Assembly: GCF_005938045.2 (NCBI RefSeq)
Contig: NZ_VCCF02000002.1
Span: 1-64,000 of the forward strand
DNA: 64,000 bases
Direction: 5' to 3'
From: Pseudomonas sp. KBS0710
Lineage (GTDB): Bacteria; Pseudomonadota; Gammaproteobacteria; Pseudomonadales; Pseudomonadaceae
The notes under the pieces are model-generated. The model saw only the letters and a program-made list of their open reading frames with translations. It had not been told where the DNA came from and ran no database searches. The first letter of the stretch is position 1; the number at the start of each line of letters is the position of its first letter. Below are positions 1-8,117 of this stretch, piece by piece. A program made the translations under genes and the position numbers.

Positions 1-52
1 TGATCTTCGCAAGTACTCGCAACTCACGTTCGACACAAAGAGGTCGAGCTAA

Positions 53-64
53 AACAATAACAAC
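53..64 (+). promoter_or_regulatory. Crc/Hfq CA-motif-like site ahead of the ethanolamine permease
   Basis: The leader of the permease gene contains AACAATAACAAC, which fits the AANAANAA catabolite activity motif through which Hfq with Crc blocks translation in pseudomonads. It lies 15-27 nt before the ATG at 80, inside the expected ribosome-loading zone, and the Shine-Dalgarno itself is weak. This suggests that ethanolamine uptake is repressed on preferred carbon sources. The motif is seen; the control is inferred. Confidence 0.45.
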
Positions 65-79
65 GGACGGTACTTTCCC

Positions 80-1528
80 ATGCCTAGCGAACCCACTGGC
101 GCTCCGGCGTCTGGCTCTTCCGTCGACTTCGAAAAAGTCGGCACCGACTATTTCCAACAACGCGAACTGAAAAAAGGCGCCGCCGGCTGGGTGCTGCTGG
201 TCGGCCTTGGCGTTGCCTACGTGATCTCCGGCGACTACGCCGGTTGGAACTTCGGCCTGGCCCAGGGCGGCTGGGGCGGTATGTTCCTCGCCACCTTACT
301 GATGGCCACCATGTACCTGTGCATGTGTTTCTCCCTGGCCGAACTGTCTTCCATGATTCCTACCGCCGGCGGTGGCTACGGCTTTGCCCGCAGCGCCTTC
401 GGCCCTTGGGGCGGGTTCCTCACGGGCACCGCCATCCTTATCGAATATGCCATCGCCCCCGCCGCCATCGCGGTGTTTATCGGCGCCTATTGCGAGTCGT
501 TGTTCGGCATCGGCGGCTGGATGATTTACCTGGCGTTCTACATCATCTTTATCGGCATCCACATCTTTGGCGTGGGTGAAGCCCTGAAGCTGATGTTTGT
601 GATCACCGCCATCGCAGCGATTGCCTTGGGCGTGTTCCTGGTGTCGATGGTGCCGCACTTCAACGTCGCCAACTTGCTCGATATCCCGGTGACCGAGGCC
701 AAGGGCGCCAGCACCTTCCTGCCGTTCGGTTATGTCGGTGTGTGGGCAGCAATTCCCTACGCAATCTGGTTTTTCCTCGCCGTTGAAGGCGTGCCCCTGG
801 CTGCCGAAGAAACCAAGAACCCCAAGCGCGACCTGCCGCGTGGCTTGATTGGCGCCATTGTGGTGCTGACCAGTTTTGCCCTGTTGATTCTGGTGATTGC
901 GCCAGGCGGCGCGGGCACTTACGCACTGATCAAATCCGGAAACCCCTTGGTCGAAGCACTGGCGTTGTCTTACGGTGGCTCGACCTGGATGGGCAGCTTC
1001 GTCAACCTGGTCGGCCTGGCCGGGCTGATCGCGAGCTTTTTCTCGATTATCTACGCCTATTCGCGGCAGATCTTCGCTCTGTCCCGCGCCGGCTACCTGC
1101 CGCGCAAGCTGTCGCAGACCAACAAAAGCAAAGCGCCGGTGCTGGCGTTGGTGATCCCCGGCATCATCGGTTTCGGCCTGTCGCTGACGGGCCAGGGTGA
1201 TTTGCTGATTCTGGTGGCCGTGTTTGGCGCGACCATCTCCTACGTACTGATGATGGCCGCGCACATCACCTTGCGCATCCGCCGCCCCAAAATGGAGCGT
1301 CCGTACCGCACGCCGGGTGGCATTTTCACTTCCGGCATCGCCTTGGTACTGGCCTGCGTGGCCGTGGTGGCGGGCTTTCTGGTTGATCCACGGGTGGTGA
1401 TTGGCGCTGCGATCATCTATGGAGTATTAATTGCTTACTTTGCTTTCTACAGCCGGCATCACTTGGTAGCAGGCACGCCCGAAGAAGAATTCGCGGCGAT
1501 CCAGGCCGCAGAGGCCGCCTTGCACTGA
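80..1528 (+). CDS. eat: ethanolamine permease (APC superfamily)
   Basis: A 482-residue amino acid/polyamine/organocation-type transporter with about 12 hydrophobic segments, starting near residue 35 after a hydrophilic N-terminus. The family motif region with EGVPLAAEETKNP near residues 235-247 is typical of APC permeases. Assignment to ethanolamine rests on context: eutB and eutC follow on the same strand, 64 bp downstream, the order found in Pseudomonas. It would import ethanolamine through the inner membrane for cleavage by EutBC. A CA-motif for Crc/Hfq repression precedes it. The usual regulator eutR and aldehyde dehydrogenase would lie left of the window. Confidence 0.88.
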   Translation: MPSEPTGAPASGSSVDFEKVGTDYFQQRELKKGAAGWVLLVGLGVAYVISGDYAGWNFGLAQGGWGGMFLATLLMATMYLCMCFSLAELSSMIPTAGGGYGFARSAFGPWGGFLTGTAILIEYAIAPAAIAVFIGAYCESLFGIGGWMIYLAFYIIFIGIHIFGVGEALKLMFVITAIAAIALGVFLVSMVPHFNVANLLDIPVTEAKGASTFLPFGYVGVWAAIPYAIWFFLAVEGVPLAAEETKNPKRDLPRGLIGAIVVLTSFALLILVIAPGGAGTYALIKSGNPLVEALALSYGGSTWMGSFVNLVGLAGLIASFFSIIYAYSRQIFALSRAGYLPRKLSQTNKSKAPVLALVIPGIIGFGLSLTGQGDLLILVAVFGATISYVLMMAAHITLRIRRPKMERPYRTPGGIFTSGIALVLACVAVVAGFLVDPRVVIGAAIIYGVLIAYFAFYSRHHLVAGTPEEEFAAIQAAEAALH

Positions 1529-1592
1529 TAGCCGTAAACCTCGATGCGGGCGCCTGGCTCACGGGCAGCCCGCGTCGCCCAGGAGACACTGT

Positions 1593-2987
1593 ATGGCAAG
1601 CTTTTCCCACGCGGTAGGTTCACAGACCTACCGCTTCGACAGCCTCAAAGACGTGATGGCCAAGGCCAGCCCGGCGCGTTCCGGCGACTTCCTGGCGGGC
1701 GTGGCGGCGCAAAACGACGGCGAGCGCGTCGCGGCGCAAATGGCGCTGGCGAATATCCCGTTGAAACACTTCCTCGAAGAAGTGCTGATCCCTTACGAAA
1801 GCGACGAAGTCACCCGTCTGATCATCGACACCCACGATAAACAGGCGTTTAGCGCAGTCAGCCACCTCACCGTCGGCGGCCTGCGGGACTGGCTGCTCAG
1901 CGATGCGGCCGACGAACACTCCCTGCGTGCCTTGGCGCCCGGGCTGACCCCGGAGATGGCCGCCGCTGTCTCCAAAATCATGCGCGTGCAGGATTTGGTG
2001 CTGGTGGCGCAGAAGATCCGCGTGGTCACCCAGTTTCGCGGCACCATGGGCCTGCGCGGGCGGCTATCGACTCGCCTGCAACCCAACCACCCGACGGATG
2101 AGCCGGCAGGCATCGCCGCCAGCATTCTCGACGGACTGCTTTACGGCAACGGCGACGCGATGATCGGCATCAACCCGGCCACCGACAGCATCGCCTCGAT
2201 CTGCGCCATGCTGGAGATGCTCGACGCGATCATCCAGCGCTACGAAATCCCCACCCAAGCCTGCGTGCTCACCCACGTGACCACCTCCATCGAAGCCATC
2301 AACCGTGGCGTGCCGCTGGACCTGGTGTTTCAGTCGATTGCCGGCACCGAGGCGGCCAACGCCAGTTTCGGCATCAGCCTGAGCGTACTGCAGGAAGGCT
2401 ACGAGGCGGGCTTGAGCCTGAATCGCGGCACCTTGGGCCAGAACCTGATGTATTTCGAAACCGGCCAGGGCAGCGCCTTGTCGGCCAACGCGCACTTTGG
2501 CGTCGACCAGCAAACCTGTGAAACCCGCGCCTACGCCGTGGCGCGGCATTTCAAACCGTTTTTGGTCAATACGGTTGTAGGCTTTATCGGCCCGGAGTAC
2601 CTGTACAACGGCAAACAGATCATCCGCGCCGGCCTCGAAGACCACTTCTGCGGCAAGTTGCTCGGCGTGCCGATGGGCTGTGATATCTGCTACACCAACC
2701 ACGCCGAAGCCGACCAGGATGACATGGACACGCTGCTGACCCTGCTGGGCGTGGCCGGGATCAACTTCATCATGGGCATCCCCGGCTCCGACGACATCAT
2801 GCTCAACTACCAGACCACCTCGTTCCATGACGCCCTGTACGCCCGCCAAACATTGGGTTTAAAGCCCGCGCCGGAGTTTGAACAGTGGCTGGCGAAAATG
2901 GGTATCTTCACCCAAGCCGACGGCAAGGTGCACTTCGGCAACAGCCTGCCACCGGCGTTTCGCCACGCCTTGAAGCAATTAGGATGA
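1593..2987 (+). CDS. eutB: ethanolamine ammonia-lyase, large subunit
   Basis: A 464-residue protein of the usual EutB length. With EutC it forms the adenosylcobalamin-dependent lyase that turns ethanolamine into acetaldehyde and ammonia. Recognisable family stretches include [20 protein letters not shown] near 151-170 and the [20 protein letters not shown] region near 331-350. A good AGGAG lies just before the ATG at 1593. No microcompartment genes are visible, which fits the simple Pseudomonas pathway. The stop overlaps the first possible eutC start by four bases, indicating translational coupling. The cofactor need gives meaning to the B12-type receptor and BtuF-like protein further along the window. 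Confidence 0.96.
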   Translation: MASFSHAVGSQTYRFDSLKDVMAKASPARSGDFLAGVAAQNDGERVAAQMALANIPLKHFLEEVLIPYESDEVTRLIIDTHDKQAFSAVSHLTVGGLRDWLLSDAADEHSLRALAPGLTPEMAAAVSKIMRVQDLVLVAQKIRVVTQFRGTMGLRGRLSTRLQPNHPTDEPAGIAASILDGLLYGNGDAMIGINPATDSIASICAMLEMLDAIIQRYEIPTQACVLTHVTTSIEAINRGVPLDLVFQSIAGTEAANASFGISLSVLQEGYEAGLSLNRGTLGQNLMYFETGQGSALSANAHFGVDQQTCETRAYAVARHFKPFLVNTVVGFIGPEYLYNGKQIIRAGLEDHFCGKLLGVPMGCDICYTNHAEADQDDMDTLLTLLGVAGINFIMGIPGSDDIMLNYQTTSFHDALYARQTLGLKPAPEFEQWLAKMGIFTQADGKVHFGNSLPPAFRHALKQLG

Positions 2988-3817
2988 AGGAGCCGCCTGT
3001 GCAACTCGACCTGCCTGACAACCCGTGGCTGGAGCTGCGCCGCCTCACCCCCGCGCGCATTGCCTTGGGCCGCACCGGCACCAGCATCCCCACCAACGCG
3101 CAGCTGGACTTTCAGTTTGCTCACGCCCAGGCGCGCGATGCGGTACACCTACCCTTCGACCATGCGGGCCTGAGCAGCCAAATGGCCGAGCGCGGGCGTG
3201 ACAGCCTGTTGCTGCACAGTGCTGCGGTGGACCGGCACATGTACCTGCAACGCCCGGATTTGGGCCGACGCTTAAGTGATGAGTCAGCCCAGAGCCTGCG
3301 CGACTATGCCGCCGCCAATCCAGGTGGCGTGGATTTGGCCGTGGTGGTGGCCGATGGCCTTTCAGCGCTGGCAGTGCATAAACATACGCTGCCGTTTCTT
3401 ACACGCATGGAGGAACAGACCCAGGCTGAAGGCTGGTCTTTATCGCCGGTGATCCTGGTGGAACAGGGCCGCGTGGCAGTGGCCGATGAAATCGGCCAGT
3501 TGCTCGGGGCCAAAATGGTGGTGATTCTGATCGGCGAACGGCCGGGGCTCAGTTCGCCGGACAGCCTGGGGCTGTATTTCACGTACAACCCCAAGGTCGG
3601 CCTCACCGATGCCTACCGCAACTGCATCTCCAATGTACGCCTGGAGGGCCTGAGCTACGGCATGGCCGCCCATCGCCTGCTTTACTTGATGAAAGAGGCG
3701 TGTCGTCGGCAGCTGTCGGGGGTCAATCTCAAGGACGAGGCGCAGGTTCAGACCATCGAATCGGATGATCCTGACCTGATGAAAGGCAACTTCCTGCTCA
3801 GCCCACCCAATGACTGA
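2984..3817 (+). CDS. eutC: ethanolamine ammonia-lyase, small subunit
   Basis: The cobalamin-binding partner of EutB, 277 residues from the ATG at 2984, which overlaps the eutB stop as ATGA. A GTG at 2999 is a serious alternative: it follows a perfect AAGGAG (2987-2992) with a six-base spacer, whereas the ATG has no clear Shine-Dalgarno; the protein would then be 272 residues. The motif [15 protein letters not shown] near the N-terminus and the downstream [15 protein letters not shown] and [10 protein letters not shown] stretches are characteristic of EutC. Last gene of the eat-eutBC unit. Confidence 0.95.
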   Translation: MKEPPVQLDLPDNPWLELRRLTPARIALGRTGTSIPTNAQLDFQFAHAQARDAVHLPFDHAGLSSQMAERGRDSLLLHSAAVDRHMYLQRPDLGRRLSDESAQSLRDYAAANPGGVDLAVVVADGLSALAVHKHTLPFLTRMEEQTQAEGWSLSPVILVEQGRVAVADEIGQLLGAKMVVILIGERPGLSSPDSLGLYFTYNPKVGLTDAYRNCISNVRLEGLSYGMAAHRLLYLMKEACRRQLSGVNLKDEAQVQTIESDDPDLMKGNFLLSPPND

Positions 3818-3909
3818 TCGCGGCACGATTGCGCTTTTTTGCGTCATTAGGCAGCATCGAGTCACGGCCGCGTGTGTGGTCATACCCCATTTGGAAGTTG
3901 AGGCCTGGC

Positions 3910-4368
3910 ATGCGGATTACTCAAGCGACCCTGGAACACCTGGACCTGCTGACCCCGTTGTTCGTCAAATACCGCGAGTTTTATGGCGCGCTGCCCTTCC
4001 CGGATTCATCGCGGGCCTTTCTGGAAAAGCGCCTGCGCCGCAAAGAGTCAGTGATCTACCTGGCCCTGGCGGACGATGACGACAAGAAGTTGCTGGGGTT
4101 CTGCCAGCTGTACCCGAGCTTTTCGTCGCTGTCGCTTAAACGCGTGTGGATCCTCAACGACATCTACGTCGCCGAAGATGCCCGCCGGCAGTTGGTGGCC
4201 GACAACCTGATGCGCACCGCGAAGAAGATGGCCAAGGAGACCCAGGCCGTACGGCTGCGGGTATCGACCAGCAGTGACAATGAGGTGGCGCAGAAGACCT
4301 ATGAGTCGATCGGGTTTCGGGAGGATACGGAGTTCAAGAACTACGTGCTGCCGATCAGTGAGGACTGA
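3910..4368 (+). CDS. GNAT family N-acetyltransferase
   Basis: A 152-residue single-domain GNAT acetyltransferase. The start at 3910 is chosen because it follows GGAAG and begins the fold directly (MRITQATLEHL). The central LNDIYVAEDARRQLVADNLM matches the acetyl-CoA binding motif A, although the usual R/Q-x-x-G-x-G/A loop is degenerate here (RRQLVA). The C-terminal SDNEVAQKTYESIGFRED is motif B. Substrate unknown. It follows eutC in the same direction as in P. aeruginosa but is separated by about 90 bp, so a role in ethanolamine use is not implied. Confidence 0.85.
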   Translation: MRITQATLEHLDLLTPLFVKYREFYGALPFPDSSRAFLEKRLRRKESVIYLALADDDDKKLLGFCQLYPSFSSLSLKRVWILNDIYVAEDARRQLVADNLMRTAKKMAKETQAVRLRVSTSSDNEVAQKTYESIGFREDTEFKNYVLPISED

Positions 4369-4387
4369 GAAAACACCACCGATCCAC

Positions 4388-4415
4388 TGTGGGAGCTGGC
4401 TTGCCTGCTCCCACA
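4388..4415. repeat. single REP palindrome
   Basis: TGTGGGAG and CTCCCACA arms (4388-4395, 4408-4415) enclose a loop of the REP core type. A solitary member of the dispersed family seen throughout the window, placed just after the acetyltransferase gene where it could also stabilise or end its transcript. Confidence 0.8.
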
Positions 4416-4508
4416 TTTACATCTGAGCAACATTTGGATCAGTGTAAAGCCTTGCTACCAGCGACACTCCCCGCTACAAAACCAACACGCTTTTCACCTC
4501 TCAATCCG

Positions 4509-4514
4509 TATAAT
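4509..4514 (+). promoter_or_regulatory. -10 box of the dedA promoter
   Basis: A perfect TATAAT lies about 105 bp before the dedA start; no good -35 is visible 16-18 bp upstream. The roughly 100-nt leader shows no strong hairpin. Confidence 0.4.
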
Positions 4515-4620
4515 GCGGACCTCTCAGAGCTGTAAGAATCGCGACATAAGCTTGTAGCCTAACTTACCCGTAGCTTCCGCACAGGCCTGCTGAGCCGGGC
4601 CATTCACACAGGTGCCATCC

Positions 4621-5274
4621 ATGGATTTCAACCCGCTCGACCTTATCCTGCATCTCGACGTGTACCTCGACATGCTGGTAAGAAACTATGGAGTGTGGAT
4701 CTACGCCATTCTGTTCCTGGTTATCTTTTGCGAAACCGGTTTGGTGGTTATGCCTTTCCTGCCCGGTGACTCCTTGCTGTTTATCGCCGGCGCTATCGCC
4801 GCAGGCGGCGGCATGGACCCGGTACTGCTGGGCGGCCTGTTAATGCTCGCAGCCATCCTCGGCGACAGCACCAACTACGTGATCGGACGAACGGCCGGGG
4901 AACGCCTGTTCAGCAACCCGAATTCGAAAATCTTCCGCCGCGACTACCTGCAAAAAACCCACGACTTCTACGACAAGCACGGCGGCAAAACCGTGACCCT
5001 GGCGCGCTTCCTGCCAATCCTGCGCACCTTTGCACCGTTCGTGGCCGGTATCGCCAAAATGCCTTACCCGCGCTTCTTCGGCTTCAGCGTGTTCGGCACC
5101 ATCCTGTGGGTTGGCGGCCTGGTCACCCTGGGTTACTTCTTCGGCAACGTGCCGTTTATCAAGAAGAACCTCTCGCTGCTGGTGGTGTTTATCATCCTGC
5201 TGTCGCTGGTGCCGATGATCATCGGCGTGTTCCGCAGCCGGTTTGGCCGCAGTTCCGAAGCCAAGCCGCAGTAA
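4621..5274 (+). CDS. DedA family membrane protein
   Basis: A 217-residue DedA/VTT-domain integral membrane protein, related to E. coli DedA/YqjA and implicated as an undecaprenyl-phosphate or lipid flippase and in proton-motive-force homeostasis. Seen features are the FCETGLVVMPFLPGDSLLF segment near residues 34-52, the GDSTNYVIGR element and the FLPILRTFAPFVAGIAKM reentrant-loop motif with conserved Arg. The ATG at 4621 is preferred over a GTG at 4612 because it starts the family alignment. Only 6 bp separate it from mtfA, so the two are probably co-transcribed. Confidence 0.93.
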   Translation: MDFNPLDLILHLDVYLDMLVRNYGVWIYAILFLVIFCETGLVVMPFLPGDSLLFIAGAIAAGGGMDPVLLGGLLMLAAILGDSTNYVIGRTAGERLFSNPNSKIFRRDYLQKTHDFYDKHGGKTVTLARFLPILRTFAPFVAGIAKMPYPRFFGFSVFGTILWVGGLVTLGYFFGNVPFIKKNLSLLVVFIILLSLVPMIIGVFRSRFGRSSEAKPQ

Positions 5275-5280
5275 CCGGCA

Positions 5281-6111
5281 ATGTGGTCCCTCAGCGCCTG
5301 GCGTCGCCGGCGCCTGCTGGCCAAGCACCCGATTGCCGATGACACCTGGCAGCGGGTGCGCCATCACCTGACCTTTCTCGACGGCATCAGCGCCGAGCAG
5401 GACCAATGGCTGCGCGAAGCCTGCGTGGTGTTCCTGAGTGAAAAGCACCTCACCGCCCTGCCCGGCGTCGACCTGCATCAGGAACAGCGCCTGCTGCTCG
5501 CCGCCCAGGCACAGTTGCCGTTGATGAACCTGGGCGACCTCGACTGGTATCAGGGCTTTCACGAAATCGTGCTGTACCCCGACGACTTTCTGAGCCCCCA
5601 ACGCCATCGCGATGCCAGCGGTGTCGAGCACGAGTGGGACGGTGAGCACAGCGGCGAAGCCTGGCAGCAAGGCCCGGTGATCCTCGCCTGGCCCGGCGTT
5701 CTGGCCAGCGGCCAGTGGGAAGGCTACAACCTGGTGATCCACGAGCTGGCGCACAAGCTGGACATGCTCAACGGCGACGCCAACGGCCTGCCGCCGCTGC
5801 ACCACGACATGCGCGTGCAGGAATGGGCCAGCGTGATGCAAAGCGCCTTTGACGACCTCAACCGCCAGCTGGATGCCAACCCGGACGCCGAAACGGACAT
5901 CGACCCCTACGCCGCCGAAAACCCGGCGGAATTCTTTGCTGTCACCAGTGAATATTTTTTCAGTGCCCCGGATTTACTGGTCGGCACTTATCCCCTGGTG
6001 TATGCACAACTGAGCCGCTTCTATCGCCAGGACCCGCTGGCCCGCCTGCACCAACTGCAAACCAGCGATGCCCGTTACCAGACTGAACCGCTGGCGCCAC
6101 ACGACGTCTGA
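5281..6111 (+). CDS. mtfA: MtfA-type zinc-dependent peptidase (M90)
   Basis: A 276-residue homologue of E. coli MtfA, the cytosolic metallopeptidase that binds the Mlc repressor and affects glucose phosphotransferase expression. The zinc motif HELAH (His154, Glu155, His158) followed by KLDMLNGDANG is clear, and PAEFFAVTSEYFF near the C-terminus supplies the third ligand region. Length matches the family. Mlc and a PtsG partner are not in the window, so the substrate in Pseudomonas is uncertain. Downstream of dedA and upstream of ppa, as in P. aeruginosa. Confidence 0.9.
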   Translation: MWSLSAWRRRRLLAKHPIADDTWQRVRHHLTFLDGISAEQDQWLREACVVFLSEKHLTALPGVDLHQEQRLLLAAQAQLPLMNLGDLDWYQGFHEIVLYPDDFLSPQRHRDASGVEHEWDGEHSGEAWQQGPVILAWPGVLASGQWEGYNLVIHELAHKLDMLNGDANGLPPLHHDMRVQEWASVMQSAFDDLNRQLDANPDAETDIDPYAAENPAEFFAVTSEYFFSAPDLLVGTYPLVYAQLSRFYRQDPLARLHQLQTSDARYQTEPLAPHDV

Positions 6112-6138
6112 CGCATGGCATCGGCGTCAGAATATGCC

Positions 6139-6144
6139 TATAAT
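6139..6144 (+). promoter_or_regulatory. -10 box of the ppa promoter
   Basis: TATAAT placed 60 bp before the ppa start. The -35 is poor (TGGCAT at 17 bp). Suggests that ppa is transcribed separately from mtfA. Confidence 0.4.
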
Positions 6145-6204
6145 CGCCGCCACTTTTAGGCCAATCCGGCCATGTTTCATGGCCAACTACGGGGGCATCG
6201 CCCA

Positions 6205-6732
6205 ATGAGCTACAGCAAGATTCCGGCTGGCAAAGACCTGCCGAACGACATCTACGTCGCCATCGAAATTCCGGCCAACCACGCGCCGATCAAATACGAA
6301 ATCGACAAAGACAGCGACTGCCTGTTCGTTGACCGTTTCATGGCCACCCCGATGTTCTACCCGGCCAACTACGGTTTTATCCCTAACACCCTGGCTGACG
6401 ACGGTGACCCCCTCGACGTGCTGGTAGTAACCCCTTACCCGGTTACCCCAGGCTCGGTGATTCGCGCGCGCCCAGTCGGCATCCTGAACATGACCGACGA
6501 CGGCGGCGGCGATGCCAAAGTTATCGCGGTGCCACACGACAAGCTGTCCCAGCTGTACGTGGACGTGAAGGAATACACCGACCTGCCGCCACTGCTGCTG
6601 GAACAGATCAAGCACTTCTTCGAGAACTACAAAGACCTCGAAAAAGGCAAATGGGTGAAGATCGACGGTTGGGGCAACGCAGACGCCGCCCGCGCCGAGA
6701 TCATGAAGTCGGTTGCTGCCTACAAAGGCTGA
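6205..6732 (+). CDS. ppa: inorganic pyrophosphatase
   Basis: Family I soluble inorganic pyrophosphatase, 175 residues, hydrolysing PPi to phosphate and so driving biosynthetic reactions in the cytoplasm. The active-site signature [10 protein letters not shown] (about residues 65-74) with metal-binding aspartates is intact, as is the early [22 protein letters not shown] block split over residues 22-44. The ATG at 6205 is preferred to an upstream in-frame codon at 6172 because family members start [14 protein letters not shown] strong hairpin terminator follows. Confidence 0.97.
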   Translation: MSYSKIPAGKDLPNDIYVAIEIPANHAPIKYEIDKDSDCLFVDRFMATPMFYPANYGFIPNTLADDGDPLDVLVVTPYPVTPGSVIRARPVGILNMTDDGGGDAKVIAVPHDKLSQLYVDVKEYTDLPPLLLEQIKHFFENYKDLEKGKWVKIDGWGNADAARAEIMKSVAAYKG

Positions 6733-6760
6733 TACCCGCTCCTCATTGCCCCGGCAATCA

Positions 6761-6790
6761 AAAAAGCCCCGACGATTCGGGGCTTTTTTT
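6761..6790 (+). terminator. rho-independent terminator of ppa
   Basis: AAAAAAGCCCC, a short loop, then GGGGCTTTTTTT. The A-rich left flank would make it work in both directions. Confidence 0.93.
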
Positions 6791-6800
6791 GTGGGAAAAA

Positions 6801-6824
6801 TTAAACACAGAGTTCAATGTTTAA
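6801..6824. promoter_or_regulatory. operator-like inverted repeat, distal
   Basis: TTAAACA (6801-6807) and TGTTTAA (6818-6824) form perfect 7-bp arms around a 10-bp spacer. The TAAAC/GTTTA half-site recurs in the site at 6933-6947, and a related AAACT/AGTTT repeat lies at 6892-6909, all in the 160 bp before the S24 repressor gene. Probable autoregulatory operators. Confidence 0.45.
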
Positions 6825-6891
6825 TTCGGCGCGTTTAATAAAGTTAGATAGCTGAAATATCAGCCTACAACTAAGCAAATCCCTACACGCG

Positions 6892-6909
6892 AAACTCAAC
6901 GCATAGTTT
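6892..6909. promoter_or_regulatory. operator-like inverted repeat, middle
   Basis: AAACT (6892-6896) and AGTTT (6905-6909), 18 bp in all, about 40 bp before the repressor start. Similar half-sites to its two neighbours. Confidence 0.4.
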
Positions 6910-6932
6910 ATTTGATGTATTTTTCCGGCCAG

Positions 6933-6947
6933 TAAACTCTGCGTTTA
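6933..6947. promoter_or_regulatory. operator-like inverted repeat overlapping the repressor start
   Basis: TAAAC-TCTGC-GTTTA, perfect 5-bp arms, the last base being the A of the ATG at 6947. Binding here would block both promoter clearance and translation initiation of the repressor gene. No clear Shine-Dalgarno is seen, so the message may be leaderless or nearly so. Confidence 0.45.
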
Positions 6948-7717
6948 TGAATACATCAGGTGATCGACTAAAAGCGTTACTGCGGGAAGTTCATCTTTCC
7001 GCCTCCGACTTCGCCAAGAACCGTGGTGTCACGCCTCAACACGTGAACAACTGGTTCAAGCGCGGCGTGCCCATGGGCCGACTCAACGAGATCGCAGAAC
7101 TGCTCTGCGTCTCCAGCCGTTGGCTGCGCACCGGCGAAGGCCTCAAACACCCACCGGCCAACTTCCTGCTGGAAGGCCCGGACCCAAGGAAAGGCATCGC
7201 CACCCGCGAAGAAAGCGGCAAGTACCTCACGGGCCCCGTCCGTCTCCCGGAAAAAATCGACGTGGAGATCCCCCTCCACCCCACGTTCACCTCGACCGAG
7301 CGCATCCGCGTCTCCCTGCACACCCTCGAAACCCTCAACGTAAACCCCGACCGCGCGGTAGGCGCCTACATGGTCGACAACAGCATGACCGACATCATCC
7401 AGCAAGGCGCCACCCTCGCCATCGACCGAGGCCGCAGCCAAATCACCGACGGTGAAATCTACGCCGTCGAACACGACGGCATGCTCCGCATCAAATACCT
7501 CTACAACCGCCCCGGCGGCGGCCTGCGCATGCGCAGCCACAACGCCAACGAACACCCGGACGAATACCTCACCCACGAACAACGCTTTGAACAGAACTTC
7601 GAGATCGTCGGCTGGGTGTTCTGGTGGTCCACCTTGAATAACCGCAGGCCGGTGCCACTGGACGAACACCTGCTGGGCTGGGAAGGCTCTAAATCGGACC
7701 CGGAGGTAGGCATATGA
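6947..7717 (+). CDS. S24-family phage-type repressor (HTH + LexA/CI-like peptidase)
   Basis: 256 residues: an N-terminal helix-turn-helix (residues about 5-60, with VTPQHVNNWFKRGVPMGRL as the HTH) and a C-terminal S24 domain with a candidate catalytic Ser146 in DNSM and Lys183 in RIKY. This is the layout of CI-like repressors that self-cleave when RecA is activated; self-cleavage is inferred. Three inverted repeats with shared half-sites sit upstream. No other phage genes lie next to it, so it is either a stranded prophage regulator or a domesticated one, possibly acting on the small RNA or the restriction genes downstream. Confidence 0.85.
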   Translation: MNTSGDRLKALLREVHLSASDFAKNRGVTPQHVNNWFKRGVPMGRLNEIAELLCVSSRWLRTGEGLKHPPANFLLEGPDPRKGIATREESGKYLTGPVRLPEKIDVEIPLHPTFTSTERIRVSLHTLETLNVNPDRAVGAYMVDNSMTDIIQQGATLAIDRGRSQITDGEIYAVEHDGMLRIKYLYNRPGGGLRMRSHNANEHPDEYLTHEQRFEQNFEIVGWVFWWSTLNNRRPVPLDEHLLGWEGSKSDPEVGI

Positions 7718-7735
7718 GGTGAATGTGGGTAGAAT
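7707..7735 (+). promoter_or_regulatory. promoter of the candidate small RNA
   Basis: TAGGCA (7707-7712), a 17-bp spacer and TAGAAT (7730-7735), placing the start near 7742. It overlaps the 3' end of the S24 gene. Both hexamers are 4-5 of 6 to the sigma-70 consensus. Confidence 0.4.
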
Positions 7736-7741
7736 GCCGCC

Positions 7742-7921
7742 CACATTTGGCAGGGGGTGGCGTTGCGCTACCTATCCTGCCTGGCGATGCGGAGGAGTTC
7801 CCGCAGATGCCCCTACTATTCAGCCCGACTCGACGTGGGCTGAGCGATTTGAAGGCTGGTGAGGTTTGTCAAAAACAAGCTGAGGCAGTCCCCGAGAAGC
7901 CGGCCACAAGCCGGCTTTTTA
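7742..7921 (+). ncRNA. candidate structured small RNA, about 180 nt, unidentified
   Basis: Between the S24 gene and the methyltransferase lies a self-contained transcript: promoter, three hairpins and a terminator. Hairpin 1 (7749-7781) pairs GGCAGG with CCTGCC and, inside, GGTGGCG with CGCTACC (one G-U pair) around a TTG loop. Hairpin 2 (7788-7805) pairs TGCGG with CCGCA and exposes AGGAG in its loop, a possible RsmA/CsrA site. Hairpin 3 pairs AGCCC with GGGCT (7822-7841). A single-stranded stretch with CAAAAACAA follows. An overlapping open frame of about 70 codons has no family resemblance I recognise. I cannot match the RNA to a named Pseudomonas sRNA. Confidence 0.5.
7897..7921 (+). terminator. 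rho-independent terminator of the small RNA
   Basis: AGCCGGC (7898-7904) and GCCGGCT (7910-7916) around CACAA-type loop, followed by a T run. Strong and correctly oriented for the plus strand. Confidence 0.88.
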
Positions 7922-8117
7922 ATGCCTTGAATCCTTGATTTTAAAGACCTTATTAAAACATCAGATCCCAGCCCATACCAATCTTAGGTGCTTGGACGTG
8001 AAACCACATGATGGCCCAAGACTTGCGTTCAATGCAGGAAGATACAACTCACCTCCATTCATTTAACATGTCCGGCATTTGGCTCAGTGAGAGCTTTTCG
8101 CCGTATGGGCCTTTTCC

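Noticed and set aside
1..79. End of an aldehyde dehydrogenase gene
   Set aside because: The 79 bp contain stops in all forward frames that matter and no recognisable C-terminus; treated as leader only.
3818..3850. Terminator after eutC (GCAC...GCGCTTTTTTGCG)
   Set aside because: Stem is too short and mispaired to support the call.
7723..7938. 71-codon plus-strand frame over the small RNA
   Set aside because: It runs through a strong terminator and three hairpins, with no ribosome site or family match.
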